Position numbers and translations under genes: made by a program. A stretch of DNA of 64,000 nt from Actinomycetes bacterium (GTDB lineage Bacteria; Actinomycetota; Acidimicrobiia; Acidimicrobiales; RAAP-2), in contig JAKBNL010000007.1 of the NCBI GenBank assembly GCA_021831035.1, positions 1 through 64,000 on the forward strand, read 5' to 3'. Below are positions 1 through 8,302 of this stretch, piece by piece (the first letter of the stretch is position 1; every line of letters begins with the position of its first letter). Below the pieces are notes generated by a model. The model searched no databases, was not told the origin of the DNA, and worked only from the letters and a program-made list of their open reading frames with translations.

Positions 1-1
1 G

Positions 2-688
2 GGCCTTCGCGCCCGGCTCGAGACGGCCGCGCGCGGCGCCACCCGAGGGAGCACGCCCCGGCGGGTCGGCGCCGGGAGCCTGCGCGCCCGAGCGCTCACG
101 CCCGCGCCGGTCGCCGCCACGCTGCGCGGGCTGCTCGTGGCGAGCGCGCTGCGTCTCCTCGCCGTGGGCGCCCGGCCCCAGTCGCCCGGCGCCCTGTTCG
201 CGGCCTGGCGCGCGACCGAGGGGAACTCGTCGCTGGCCCTCGCCAGTGACCAGCTCGGCGCCGACGAGCGGGCCCGTCTCGAGAGCGACGTCGCCGCGCA
301 CGTCGCGACGCTGCGCGCGCGCCTGGGGACCGTCCCCGCGGCCTGGGCGCCGCGCACCGCGGTGCGCGCCCACCAGCGCCTGGCCGGCGGCGACGTCGTG
401 TTGGGCGACGTCGTCGACCTGATGGTCGGCACCACGCTCGGCCCTTCGGCCGCCGTGTCACTGCTCGACGTGACGACCGCTCCCCTCGGCGAGGACGACG
501 AGCGCGTCGCCCGCTACCACGCGCTCATCCAGACGCTGCGCACCGCGACGGTCCCGCTGCGCAGCGCGGTGCTCTCCACCGCGACCGGCGAGCTGTGGTG
601 CCTCGAGGTCGACGCGGCGACGCTCGAGTGCGCGGTGGACGACCTCGTCGCCGTTCTCGGGACGCCCGTGATGGAGCGGGCGGCGTGA
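2..688 (+). CDS. Partial unknown protein, possible degenerate PD-(D/E)XK (RecB-like) nuclease domain
   Basis: The frame is open from the left edge, so the N-terminus lies outside the window; 228 codons are visible. An internal GTG at 137 could start a 183-residue protein, but coding-like sequence continues upstream of it. The C-terminal half has the layout of a RecB-type PD-(D/E)XK nuclease: a GDVVDLMVG stretch, then LLDVTT, then a helix with RYHALIQTLR and a final strand with the TGELWCLEV segment. In active members the second motif is D-x-K, but here the lysine position is Thr, so catalysis is doubtful. The stop overlaps the start of the next gene (GTGA), which implies translational coupling. 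The family assignment is by pattern only. Confidence 0.5.
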   Translation, partial: GLRARLETAARGATRGSTPRRVGAGSLRARALTPAPVAATLRGLLVASALRLLAVGARPQSPGALFAAWRATEGNSSLALASDQLGADERARLESDVAAHVATLRARLGTVPAAWAPRTAVRAHQRLAGGDVVLGDVVDLMVGTTLGPSAAVSLLDVTTAPLGEDDERVARYHALIQTLRTATVPLRSAVLSTATGELWCLEVDAATLECAVDDLVAVLGTPVMERAA

Positions 689-1488
689 CGACCCTCGGCC
701 ACCACCGCTACTCGCGCCACGTGCTCGACCGACTCGTCGAGGGAGCGCCGCAACCCGAGGGGTCCCTCGGCACGCCCGAGCGCGACGCGTTCGGTGCGCG
801 CCTCGCGGCCGTGCCGACTCGAGAGCACCGTCGGGTCGACGCGTGGCTCGTCGAGCGCGGCGCGACGGCGCCGACGGCCTTCGCCTGGAGTCCCGCGCGC
901 TCCCGCCGGGCCCTCGGGCGCGGGGCGCTGCGCCGGCTCGCCACCGACCCGTCGCGCACCCCCCTCGCGGCCGTGACCGAAGAGGTCCTCGACCACCTGG
1001 CGCGCGCCGCGACGGGCTACGTCGGCGCGGGCACGCTGGCGGCGTACCTCGCGGCCGTCGACGACGCGACGCGCGCTCTGTGCGCGGCCGAGGCCGTGAC
1101 GTGGGCCACTCAGACGGGCGAGGCCGCCCAGACCCTGTCGCACCCGTGGTCGATCCCGCCGGCCGACCCCTACTACGACGTCCCCGGGGCGCGCACCTCC
1201 CTACGCGGCCAGCGCGACCTCGTCGTGGCCGCGGGCGCCGACCGCGTGCTGGTGCGGGTGAGGGCCGGCGCCCCGGGACGCAGCGCCGGGGCGGGACTGC
1301 GCGTCGACCTGTTCGTCGACGCCCTCGCCGATCCCGCCGGGACGCCGGCCGCCCGGGTCGTCGGCCTCTGGCCCGAGGCGGGCGTCGCCCTCAGCGTCGA
1401 CGGGACGCTCGAGGACCTGCGCGCCGGGGCGAGGGCCGTGGTGCGCGCGGTGGTCGTCGCCCGACGCCGGGCCCTCCAGCCCGCCTAG
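685..1488 (+). CDS. Unknown protein coupled to the nuclease-like gene
   Basis: A 267-residue protein starts at GTG 685, inside the stop of the upstream gene (GTGA overlap). I do not recognise the family. It is Arg- and Ala-rich, without signal peptide or membrane segments. The middle (about residues 85-175) looks helical, and the C-terminal third (about 175-267) alternates beta strands and ends in a basic tail. Coupling to the RecB-like partner suggests the two products act together, perhaps in nucleic-acid handling, but no motif proves this. It converges with the minus-strand crotonase gene, and the two stop codons overlap by four bases at 1485-1488. Confidence 0.6.
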   Translation: MTTLGHHRYSRHVLDRLVEGAPQPEGSLGTPERDAFGARLAAVPTREHRRVDAWLVERGATAPTAFAWSPARSRRALGRGALRRLATDPSRTPLAAVTEEVLDHLARAATGYVGAGTLAAYLAAVDDATRALCAAEAVTWATQTGEAAQTLSHPWSIPPADPYYDVPGARTSLRGQRDLVVAAGADRVLVRVRAGAPGRSAGAGLRVDLFVDALADPAGTPAARVVGLWPEAGVALSVDGTLEDLRAGARAVVRAVVVARRRALQPA

Positions 1489-2402
1489 TCGCCGCGCACC
1501 CCGCTCGCGACGGAGGGCTCCGCCGGCGCCGGCGGGACGGTCCCGGCGCGACGGGCGCGCCGCTCGACGAAACGCTCGATGGTCGTGGCGAGCGGCCCGC
1601 GCGGTGCGAAGCTCGCCTGGCGCAGGCCGGCGGCGTCGTCGCTCGTGCGCCCGGCCACCACGTCGAGGACCCGGCGGTTGCCCGAGGTCGCCACCTCGGG
1701 CCAGGACGCGATCTCGCGAGCCGTCGCCAGGGCCTCGGCGCGCAGCTGCTCGCGCCCCACGACGAGCGAGACCACCCCGAGCGCGAGCGCGCGCTCGCAC
1801 GACACGGTCGTCGCGGCGAGGAACATCGAGCGCGCGACGCTCGCCCCGAAGCCCTCGACCACCAGTCGCGTCCCGGCCTCGGAGTAGACGAGACCCATGC
1901 GCGACGCCGGGATCGAAAAACGCGTATCCGGGGTGGCGATCCTCACGTCAGCGAGCAGGGCCAGTTCCAGTCCACCACCGATGACGTTGCCCGAGAGGGC
2001 CACCACGATCGGCAGCCGCGAGGAGCGCAGCGCCGCGAAGTTGCCCTCGTGGGCGATGAGCGACGAGGGGTCGGTCCGGCTCGCCTCGAGCAGGTCGTAG
2101 CCCGCGGAGAAGTCCGGCGGCTCGGCCGTGATCGCGATCGCGCGCACGCCCGCGGGCGGGTTCGCCACGACCTCCTCGATCCGGTCGATGGTCTCGCGCC
2201 CCAGCACGTTGCGTCGGTCCCCGGCCGCGAGACGCAACTCGACCACGCCGTCGGCGACCGTCACCTCAACCGGCGTGGGTGGGGGCGCCGCCGGTCGCGG
2301 CCGGCGTCGGTACCGCCACCGGCGCGCCCCGCGCCGCGAGGCGTCGCCGACCCGGGCGACGACCCGACCCCACGAGCGGCCGAGCCGCGTCGTCGGGGTC
2401 AC
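1485..2402 (-). CDS. Enoyl-CoA hydratase/isomerase (crotonase) family protein
   Basis: A crotonase-fold protein of 305 residues. It carries the oxyanion-hole segment FSAGYDL and the GGGLELALLADVRIAT segment, whose Glu matches the first catalytic Glu of enoyl-CoA hydratase. The place of the second catalytic Glu (usually PEI before the glycine-rich loop) reads PAS, so a simple hydratase mechanism is unlikely; isomerase, hydrolase or lyase chemistry is possible. About 40 basic N-terminal residues precede the fold, and a GTG near 2262 would remove most of them. GTG 2402 is chosen because it overlaps the stop of the CoA-transferase (GTGA). The pair probably handles one CoA thioester pathway; substrate unknown. 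Confidence 0.8.
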   Translation of the reverse strand: MTPTTRLGRSWGRVVARVGDASRRGARRWRYRRRPRPAAPPPTPVEVTVADGVVELRLAAGDRRNVLGRETIDRIEEVVANPPAGVRAIAITAEPPDFSAGYDLLEASRTDPSSLIAHEGNFAALRSSRLPIVVALSGNVIGGGLELALLADVRIATPDTRFSIPASRMGLVYSEAGTRLVVEGFGASVARSMFLAATTVSCERALALGVVSLVVGREQLRAEALATAREIASWPEVATSGNRRVLDVVAGRTSDDAAGLRQASFAPRGPLATTIERFVERRARRAGTVPPAPAEPSVASGVRGD

Positions 2403-3577
2403 GATCCCTCCGGCGTGGGCGGACCCGCGCCGAACTCCGCGCGGATCTCGGCGCTGTGTTCGCCGTGGGTCGGCGGCGGACGGCGCACCCCGACCGCGGA
2501 ACGGCCAAAGCGCAGGGGGCTGCCCGGCAGCTCGATCTCCCCGAGGGTCGCGTGCTCGGTTCGCCACACCAGTCCCTGCTGGCGCACCTGGGGGGTGGCG
2601 TAGACGGCGTCGAGGGCCTTGACGACGCCGGCGGGCACCCCCGCCTCGTCGCACGCGGCGATCCACTCGGCCGCGGGGCGTGCGGCCAGCCCCGCCTCGA
2701 TCAGCGCCACGAGCTCTCCCGACCGGGCGATCCGCGCGTCGTTGGTCGCGAAGCGCTCGTCGTGCGGGTCGATCCCGACCAGCGGCGCGAAGCGCCGCCA
2801 GATGGCGTCGTTGCCCACCGCGAGGACCATCGGCCCGTCGGCAGCCTCGACCACTCCGTAGGGGCAGATCGAGGGGTGATCGTTGCCCAGGGGCCGGGGC
2901 ACCTCGCCGGCCACGAGGTACCGGGTCCCCTGGTAGGAGTGCAGGGCGATCTGCCCGGCGAGCAGCGAGGTCGTCACCCGCTGGCCCCGGCCGCTGCGGC
3001 CGCGCTCGATGAGCGCCCCGAGGATGCCGATGACCCCGTAGAGGCCGGCCGTGAGGTCGGCGATGGGGACCCCGACTTTGGTCGGGGGACCTTCGCGCGG
3101 ACCGGTGAAGGACATGAGCCCGCCCTCGGCCTGGAGGATGTGGTCGTAGCCGACGCGCACGGCGTCGGGTCCGTCCTCGCCGAAGCCGCTGATCGAGAAG
3201 CGCACCAGACCGGGGTTGAGCTCCTCGAGTCGCGCGTCGGAGAGGTCGAGCCGATCCATGACCCCGGGACGGAAGTTCTCCACCACCGCGTCGGCCCAGC
3301 GCACGAGGTCCTCCACGAGGGGACGCTCCGTCGGGTCCTTGAGGTCGAGGGTCAGGCTCCGCTTGTTGCGGTTCGCCGAGAGGAAGTAGGTGCTCTCGCG
3401 CCCCTGGGGCGTCGGCATGAAGGGCGGGCCCCAGGAGCGGGTGTCGTCCCCGGCCTCGGGGTGCTCGACCTTGATCACCTCGGCCCCCAGGTCCCCCAGG
3501 ATCATCGTGGCGTAGGGACCGGCGAGCACCCGCGAGAGGTCCAGGACGTGAAGCCCTTCGAGTGGCCCCTCGGTCAT
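2399..3577 (-). CDS. Family III CoA-transferase (CaiB/BaiF)
   Basis: A 392-residue CaiB/BaiF-type CoA-transferase, full length for the family. It opens with LEGLHVLDLSRVLAGP and has GDLGAEVIKVE and ENFRPGVMDRL, all typical. The Asp in PIADLTAG (about residue 174) matches the aspartate that forms the acyl-anhydride/CoA intermediate in formyl-CoA transferase. The likely start is ATG 3577; an in-frame GTG at 3586 would add three residues. It moves CoA between carboxylic acids in the cytoplasm; the donor and acceptor cannot be told from sequence. The downstream crotonase is translationally coupled, so a short acid-activation and modification pathway is likely. Confidence 0.9.
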   Translation of the reverse strand: MTEGPLEGLHVLDLSRVLAGPYATMILGDLGAEVIKVEHPEAGDDTRSWGPPFMPTPQGRESTYFLSANRNKRSLTLDLKDPTERPLVEDLVRWADAVVENFRPGVMDRLDLSDARLEELNPGLVRFSISGFGEDGPDAVRVGYDHILQAEGGLMSFTGPREGPPTKVGVPIADLTAGLYGVIGILGALIERGRSGRGQRVTTSLLAGQIALHSYQGTRYLVAGEVPRPLGNDHPSICPYGVVEAADGPMVLAVGNDAIWRRFAPLVGIDPHDERFATNDARIARSGELVALIEAGLAARPAAEWIAACDEAGVPAGVVKALDAVYATPQVRQQGLVWRTEHATLGEIELPGSPLRFGRSAVGVRRPPPTHGEHSAEIRAEFGAGPPTPEGS

Positions 3578-3737
3578 AACCACCACATTCCCTTACGGTC
3601 ACCGACTTACCCCAGGGTAACAGGGCCCGGCTCCGCGCTCGCGGCGCGGGGCCGCCGAGGGGCCACGGGCCCGGTGGACTCGAGCGCGCCGGCGCGCCCG
3701 TTCGGACCGGCGGCACGGGCGCTGGGTCGCGCGCCAC

Positions 3738-3743
3738 TAGCGT
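3738..3743 (+). promoter_or_regulatory. Candidate -10 (TAGCGT) of typA
   Basis: TAGCGT lies nine bases before the typA ATG with no Shine-Dalgarno in between. A start site about seven bases downstream would leave a 2-3 nt leader. It fits the TANNNT pattern repeated across the window. Confidence 0.45.
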
Positions 3744-3752
3744 GGATCGGTC

Positions 3753-5591
3753 ATGCCCACGCGCTCGAGCCTCCGCAACATCGCCATCATCGCCCACGTC
3801 GACCACGGTAAGACCACGCTCGTCGACCAGATGCTGCGCCAGACGGGCGCCTTCGGGGCCCGCGAGGAGCTCACCGACCGGGTGCTCGACAGCAACGACC
3901 TCGAGCGCGAGAAGGGAATCACGATCCTCGCGAAGAACACCGCGGTGCGCTGGCGAGACCTCACGATCAACATCATCGATACCCCCGGCCACGCCGACTT
4001 CGGCGGCGAGGTGGAGCGCGGTCTCACGATGGTCGACGCGGTGCTCCTGCTCGTGGACGCCGCCGAGGGACCCCTTCCCCAGACCCGCTTCGTATTGCGC
4101 AAGACCCTCGAAAAGCGCCTCCCGGTGATCCTCGTCATCAACAAGGTCGACCGGCCCGACGCCCGGATCGCCGAGGTCGTCCACGAGGTCGAGGAGCTCT
4201 TCTTGGACCTCGACGCCGACGAGCACCAGATCTCCTTCCCGATCCTCTACGCGAGCGCGCGCGAGGGGTGGGCGAGTTCCGACCCCGACGCACGCACCGG
4301 CGACCTGACGGCGCTGTTCGAGGCGATCGCCAGCCACGCCCCGGCCCCGGAGTACATCGAGGGACACGGCCTGCAGGCCCTCGTGTGCAACCTCGACGCC
4401 TCCCCCTACCTCGGCCGCCTGGCACTGTGCCGGGTCGTGAACGGCACCCTCGAGCGGGGACTGCGCGTCGCCTGGTGTCGCCTCGACGGCTCCATCCAGC
4501 ACGCCCGGGTGACCGAGATGTTCGTGACCGAGGCCCTCGAGCGGGTCCCGGCCCAGAGCGCCGGACCCGGCGACATCGTGGCCGTCGCCGGCTTCGAGGA
4601 GATCACCATCGGCGAGACCCTGGCCGACGCCGAGAGCCCCGAGGCCCTTGCCCCCCTGCACGTCGACGAGCCGAGCCTCTCGATGACGATCGGCATCAAC
4701 ACCTCCCCCCTCGCCGGGACCGAGGGGTCGCTGCTGACCGCGCGGATGGTGAAGGACCGCCTCGACCGAGAGCTCGTGGGGAACGTCTCGCTGCGGGTCC
4801 TGCCCACCGAGCGGCCCGACGCGTGGGAGGTCCAGGGACGCGGTGAACTCCAGCTGGCCGTCCTCATCGAGACGATGCGCCGCGAGGGCTTCGAGCTCAC
4901 CGTCGGCAAGCCCGAGGTCGTCACGCGTCTCGTCGACGGCGGGGTGCACGAGCCCATGGAGCACGTCACGATCGACGCCCCCGAGGAGCACGTGGGGGCC
5001 ATCACCACCCTGCTCAGCCAGCGCAAGGGCGTCATGGTCGACCTCGTGAACCACGGGACGGGCTGGGTGCGCCTCGAGTGGCGCGTCCCGGCGCGCGGCC
5101 TCATGGGCGTGCGCACCGAGTTCCTCACCGAGACGCGCGGGACCGGCATCATGCACACCACCTCGGCCGGCTACGCGCCCTGGATGGGCGAACTGCGCGC
5201 CCGCCAGCGCGGCACCCTCGTGGCCGACCGGCGCGGCGTTACCACCGCCTACGCCCTGATCGACCTCGAGCAGCGCGGCACCCTCTTCGTCGGCCCCGGC
5301 GTCGAGGTCTACGAGGGCATGATCGTCGGGGAGAACGCGCGCGCCGAGGAGATGAACGTCAACCCCACGCGCGAGAAGAAGCTCACCAACATGCGCGCCG
5401 CCGGCAGCGACAACACGGTGCGCCTCGCCCCCCCCGTCGAGTTCACCCTCGAGCAGGCGATCGGGTTCATCGACGAGGGCGAGGCCGTCGAGGTGACGCC
5501 GAAGTCGATCCGGCTGCGCAAGGTGACCCTCGAGGCGGCCCAGCGCCACCGCATCCGCAAGCGGGCCGAGACCGCCGGTGCGGTTGGCTAA
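3753..5591 (+). CDS. typA: Ribosome-associated GTPase TypA/BipA
   Basis: A 612-residue translational GTPase, the usual length for TypA/BipA. The G1 loop AHVDHGKTT is at residues 14-22, the switch II region DTPGHADF near 76 and the G4 motif NKVD near 130. Domain II, the EF-G-like domains III and V and the BipA-specific C-terminal domain follow, with RMTNM-type residues seen here as NPTREKKLTNMRAAGSD. It binds the 70S ribosome and supports assembly and stress growth in other bacteria. It is transcribed alone toward tRNA-Ser, which begins 10 bases after its stop, so read-through may contribute to the tRNA transcript. Confidence 0.97.
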   Translation: MPTRSSLRNIAIIAHVDHGKTTLVDQMLRQTGAFGAREELTDRVLDSNDLEREKGITILAKNTAVRWRDLTINIIDTPGHADFGGEVERGLTMVDAVLLLVDAAEGPLPQTRFVLRKTLEKRLPVILVINKVDRPDARIAEVVHEVEELFLDLDADEHQISFPILYASAREGWASSDPDARTGDLTALFEAIASHAPAPEYIEGHGLQALVCNLDASPYLGRLALCRVVNGTLERGLRVAWCRLDGSIQHARVTEMFVTEALERVPAQSAGPGDIVAVAGFEEITIGETLADAESPEALAPLHVDEPSLSMTIGINTSPLAGTEGSLLTARMVKDRLDRELVGNVSLRVLPTERPDAWEVQGRGELQLAVLIETMRREGFELTVGKPEVVTRLVDGGVHEPMEHVTIDAPEEHVGAITTLLSQRKGVMVDLVNHGTGWVRLEWRVPARGLMGVRTEFLTETRGTGIMHTTSAGYAPWMGELRARQRGTLVADRRGVTTAYALIDLEQRGTLFVGPGVEVYEGMIVGENARAEEMNVNPTREKKLTNMRAAGSDNTVRLAPPVEFTLEQAIGFIDEGEAVEVTPKSIRLRKVTLEAAQRHRIRKRAETAGAVG

Positions 5592-5601
5592 CGTCGTCCC
5601 C

Positions 5602-5686
5602 GGAGGGATGACAGAGCGGACGAATGTACCGGTCTTGAAAACCGGCGTGGGCTCGCCCACCGTGGGTTCGAATCCCACTCCCTCCG
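5602..5686 (+). tRNA. tRNA-Ser(UGA)
   Basis: An 85-base class II tRNA. The acceptor stem pairs GGAGGGA (5602-5608) with TCCCTCC (5679-5685), followed by discriminator G. The anticodon loop CTTGAAA has anticodon TGA at 5636-5638. A long variable arm (GGC-TCG-GCC) is typical of serine tRNAs, and the T-arm reads GTGGGTTCGAATCCCAC. CCA is not encoded. It starts 10 bases after the typA stop. Confidence 0.97.
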
Positions 5687-5837
5687 CGTCGCCGGGGGCA
5701 CGGACGCCCCGCGGCCGACCCACGGGACCCCGCGGTCCACACGGGACGACGCGTCTACGAAGGGGTGACACCCCGTTCGGCGCGATCCCCTGCGGTACGT
5801 TGGGGAGGGACGTAGGCGCCCTCGGGAGGACTTCGCC

Positions 5838-6605
5838 ATGCCTCTGATCTCGGTCCTCACGGCGGCCGCGCCCGGTCGAGAGTCGTTGCTGCGACGGGCG
5901 TTCCGGAGTGTGGTCACTCAAGGGCTCCCGGTCGGCTGGGAACTGGAGTGGGTGGTGCAGTACGACGGCGACTCACCTGGGCCGCCCGAGGACCTCATCG
6001 ACGACGAGAGGGTCTCCTTCGCCGCCAACGGCCGGAACTTCGGTACCGCCATCACCCGGAACCTGGGTCTCGCTCGGGTGAGGGGTCGCTACGTCCGCGT
6101 CCTGGACGACGACGACGAGCTCCTCGACGGTGCCCTCCGCCAGGACATCGACGCACTCGCGAGCGCCGAGGACGTCTGGTGGACCAGCTCGCGCGCGATC
6201 GACACGTATCCGGACGGGAGGACCCACGCCCCCGCCGACGCCATCCCCCCCGGGAGGATCGAGATCGGAGGGCTCCTCGACGGCTGGCTGTCCTCCCAGG
6301 GCATCCCCCCGATCCATCCGGCCACGCTCTGTGCCCGAACGCCCGTCGTCCGGGCGTTCGGGGGGTGGATGGCGCTCCCCGTCTCCGACGACGTGGGCCT
6401 GCTCCTCGCGATGTCCTCACTGCTCCCGGGCTACTTCGCCCCCGGGGCGTCGTTGCGGTATCACAAGTCCGACTTCCAGATCACCGCGAGTGACTACTCG
6501 AAGTCACCCGCGTCGAAGGCGCAGCGCATGGACGCGATTCGCCAGCGCGTCGAGGCCATCACCGCACTGCCTCGAATCTTCGTCGCCCTCGCTGACGAGA
6601 GCTAG
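5838..6605 (+). CDS. Family 2 glycosyltransferase
   Basis: A 255-residue GT-A glycosyltransferase. It opens with the nucleotide-binding strand PLISVLTAA, continues with FAANGRNFGTAITRNLG (the loop after the first Rossmann half), and has a DDDDE metal-binding motif at about residues 90-94, the DXD equivalent. No membrane segment is visible, so it acts in the cytosol on a nucleotide sugar. It has a leader with GGGAGG about 10 bases upstream of the ATG. It sits alone right after tRNA-Ser and beside an unrelated membrane protein, so its acceptor is unknown. Its codon use seems a little less GC-extreme than the housekeeping genes (visual impression). Confidence 0.85.
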   Translation: MPLISVLTAAAPGRESLLRRAFRSVVTQGLPVGWELEWVVQYDGDSPGPPEDLIDDERVSFAANGRNFGTAITRNLGLARVRGRYVRVLDDDDELLDGALRQDIDALASAEDVWWTSSRAIDTYPDGRTHAPADAIPPGRIEIGGLLDGWLSSQGIPPIHPATLCARTPVVRAFGGWMALPVSDDVGLLLAMSSLLPGYFAPGASLRYHKSDFQITASDYSKSPASKAQRMDAIRQRVEAITALPRIFVALADES

Positions 6606-6628
6606 GGCGACGCACGAGCGCGTCGGCG

Positions 6629-7960
6629 TCACCTGATGAAGGCCGCCGCCACGGCCACGATCGAGAGCATCAGGGCGAGGATCGAGCCGACGACCGTCCA
6701 GGTGAGCTTGCCGGCACTCTTGAAGGGCTCGACCTCCTCGCGCGTCCGGGTCACCAGGTAGATGAGGAAGACGAAACCGAGGAGACCGACCCCCAACGCG
6801 CAGGACACCAAGACCGCGGCCAGGGGCGAGCTGCCGGTCTTGGTGGAGATACTGGCGATGCCGACGGCGAAGGCCACGGCCGCCGTGAACATGCTGATGA
6901 TCTGCACGTTGCGGGTGAGTCCCTGGTGTTCGATCTCCCCGAGGCGAGCCTCCGAACGGGTCATCTTCGCCTCCGTCGCTTCGAGCCTCTCCCTCGCCAC
7001 ATCGAAGTCCGACTTGAGGCCGTCGAGACTCATCCCCAGCTGGTTGATCTCTCGCTCGCGGATGACCTGCTCGGAGAAGGTCCGCACGAACTCACTGGAG
7101 CCCTGGAGCCGATTGACCAGCGCGTCGAGGATCTCGATGGCCTCTTCGTATCGTCCCAGCATGCGGTAGGCGCCCGCTTTGCGGAAGAGGGCTATGACCC
7201 GGTCCGGCCTCAGCCCGACCGAGTGCGCGGTCTGAGCGTCGAGGTCGCAGTAGTGAAGGAGGACCTCCCCCTGGTCCGGGATCCTCGACCCGACCCACAG
7301 CGCGTGGAGGCAGACGTCCCTGACCGCCCCCACGGCCTCGGGTTCGGAGAGGTCGGCCCACGCCTCCTCAACGAACGAGAGCGCCTGAGGGATGTCGTGG
7401 CGGGTCCCGCCGAGCAGAAGTGCGAACGCCCTCATCGCGCGGACGTACGCCAGGGACGGGTAGTAGCTGGAGAGCGTCGACAGCTCCTCGATCGCGTCCA
7501 GCAGGCCCGAGCCCTGGAAGAGGAACCGACGACGCTCGAGCGCCGTCGCGACCAGGAAGAGTGCCCCGACCGAGGAGGGATCGCGGTCCCTGGTGACCAG
7601 GTCGGTGACGGGAGTAGCGAGACCCCGGCTGGCCCACGCGACCCTATTCGCCAGTCTCAACGACGTCCCGATCGTGACCCCCGTCTGGTCGAGCCAGTCG
7701 GCGATCTCGGCGAGGCACGCGTCGTCACGGGAGCCGAGGATCCACTGCTCACTCAGCTCCGCGAGGAAAGAGATCGCCCTCTCGTGGCTGGAGGGGTCGA
7801 GGAGGAGCGGCGCCAGCACGTCGCTCAGCGCCGACCTCGCCCGCGCGTCGATCTCCTGCTGGCCCGGGTGCAACCAGTCCGCCACCAGGGCTGAGTACCA
7901 GCGCCGGTCCCGCTCGACGTCGCGACCCCTGATTTCCCCTGCCAGCTCGAGTGCGTCCAT
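6629..7960 (-). CDS. Helical-repeat membrane protein of unknown function
   Basis: A 443-residue protein I do not recognise. Residues 1-290 are helical, with at least one TPR-like unit (AYRMLGRYEEAIEILDAL, about 262-279). Residues about 295-345 are a charged coiled coil. Three hydrophobic segments follow (about 350-370, 380-405 and 418-442), with a short basic loop TRTREE between the last two. The large helical part should face the cytosol. Start ATG 7960 has TATCGT six bases upstream, so the mRNA is probably leaderless. Such a layout occurs in signalling, scaffold and phage-defence proteins, but nothing here decides between them. Confidence 0.7.
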   Translation of the reverse strand: MDALELAGEIRGRDVERDRRWYSALVADWLHPGQQEIDARARSALSDVLAPLLLDPSSHERAISFLAELSEQWILGSRDDACLAEIADWLDQTGVTIGTSLRLANRVAWASRGLATPVTDLVTRDRDPSSVGALFLVATALERRRFLFQGSGLLDAIEELSTLSSYYPSLAYVRAMRAFALLLGGTRHDIPQALSFVEEAWADLSEPEAVGAVRDVCLHALWVGSRIPDQGEVLLHYCDLDAQTAHSVGLRPDRVIALFRKAGAYRMLGRYEEAIEILDALVNRLQGSSEFVRTFSEQVIREREINQLGMSLDGLKSDFDVARERLEATEAKMTRSEARLGEIEHQGLTRNVQIISMFTAAVAFAVGIASISTKTGSSPLAAVLVSCALGVGLLGFVFLIYLVTRTREEVEPFKSAGKLTWTVVGSILALMLSIVAVAAAFIR

Positions 7961-7966
7961 GCCGAC

Positions 7967-7972
7967 ACGATA
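7967..7972 (-). promoter_or_regulatory. Candidate -10 (TATCGT) of the membrane-protein gene
   Basis: TATCGT ends six bases before the ATG at 7960, with no Shine-Dalgarno, which is the leaderless spacing. Confidence 0.5.
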
Positions 7973-8267
7973 CGACGGGTGGTTCCGGCGTTCGACTCCG
8001 TCGGGGACCCGATCGGGGGCCCCGCCGCCGGTCGCCAGCAGGCTCCGGAGTCCGGCGGGCGCCCGCCGTCACCCACCGACCACTCGACGGCGGCGTGCCG
8101 CGCACCGTGCCCTCGGTGACCGGGACGGTCTGCCGGGGGAGGACCTCTCGTCGCTCGACGCGTCGGATCGCGTCCGTCGCGCCGACCCCCCCGCGGCGGT
8201 CAGCGCCACGCTCGGCACCGTCGGCCCCGGCCCGCTCACGGCGCGGCCCATCCACCGACCCCGTCGT

Positions 8268-8297
8268 CTCGGACCCGGTCCACGCCACGGGTCCGAG
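8268..8297 (-). terminator. Hairpin downstream of the dehydrogenase gene
   Basis: A perfect 10-bp stem (CTCGGACCCG with CGGGTCCGAG) and 10-base loop lie five bases past the stop of the 2-hydroxyacid dehydrogenase. No U-run follows, as is common in GC-rich actinobacteria. Confidence 0.55.
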
Positions 8298-8302
8298 CCG
8301 AT

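Larger units (their letters stand above)
7961..8302. other. Intergenic region with no gene seen
   Basis: 342 GC-rich bases between two minus-strand genes. It holds the -10-like TATCGT of the membrane-protein gene at its left end and a 10-bp perfect hairpin (8268-8297) at its right end. No convincing coding sequence was found. Confidence 0.6.

Noticed and set aside
5602..5686. tRNA-Ser as the attachment site of a phage or integrative element
   Set aside because: No integrase and no direct repeat of the tRNA 3' end were found in the window.
1485..5921. A 1478-codon open frame on the minus strand
   Set aside because: It is a chance join in GC-rich DNA of the crotonase frame with antisense sequence of the CoA-transferase and typA. 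Only its last 305 codons are the real crotonase.
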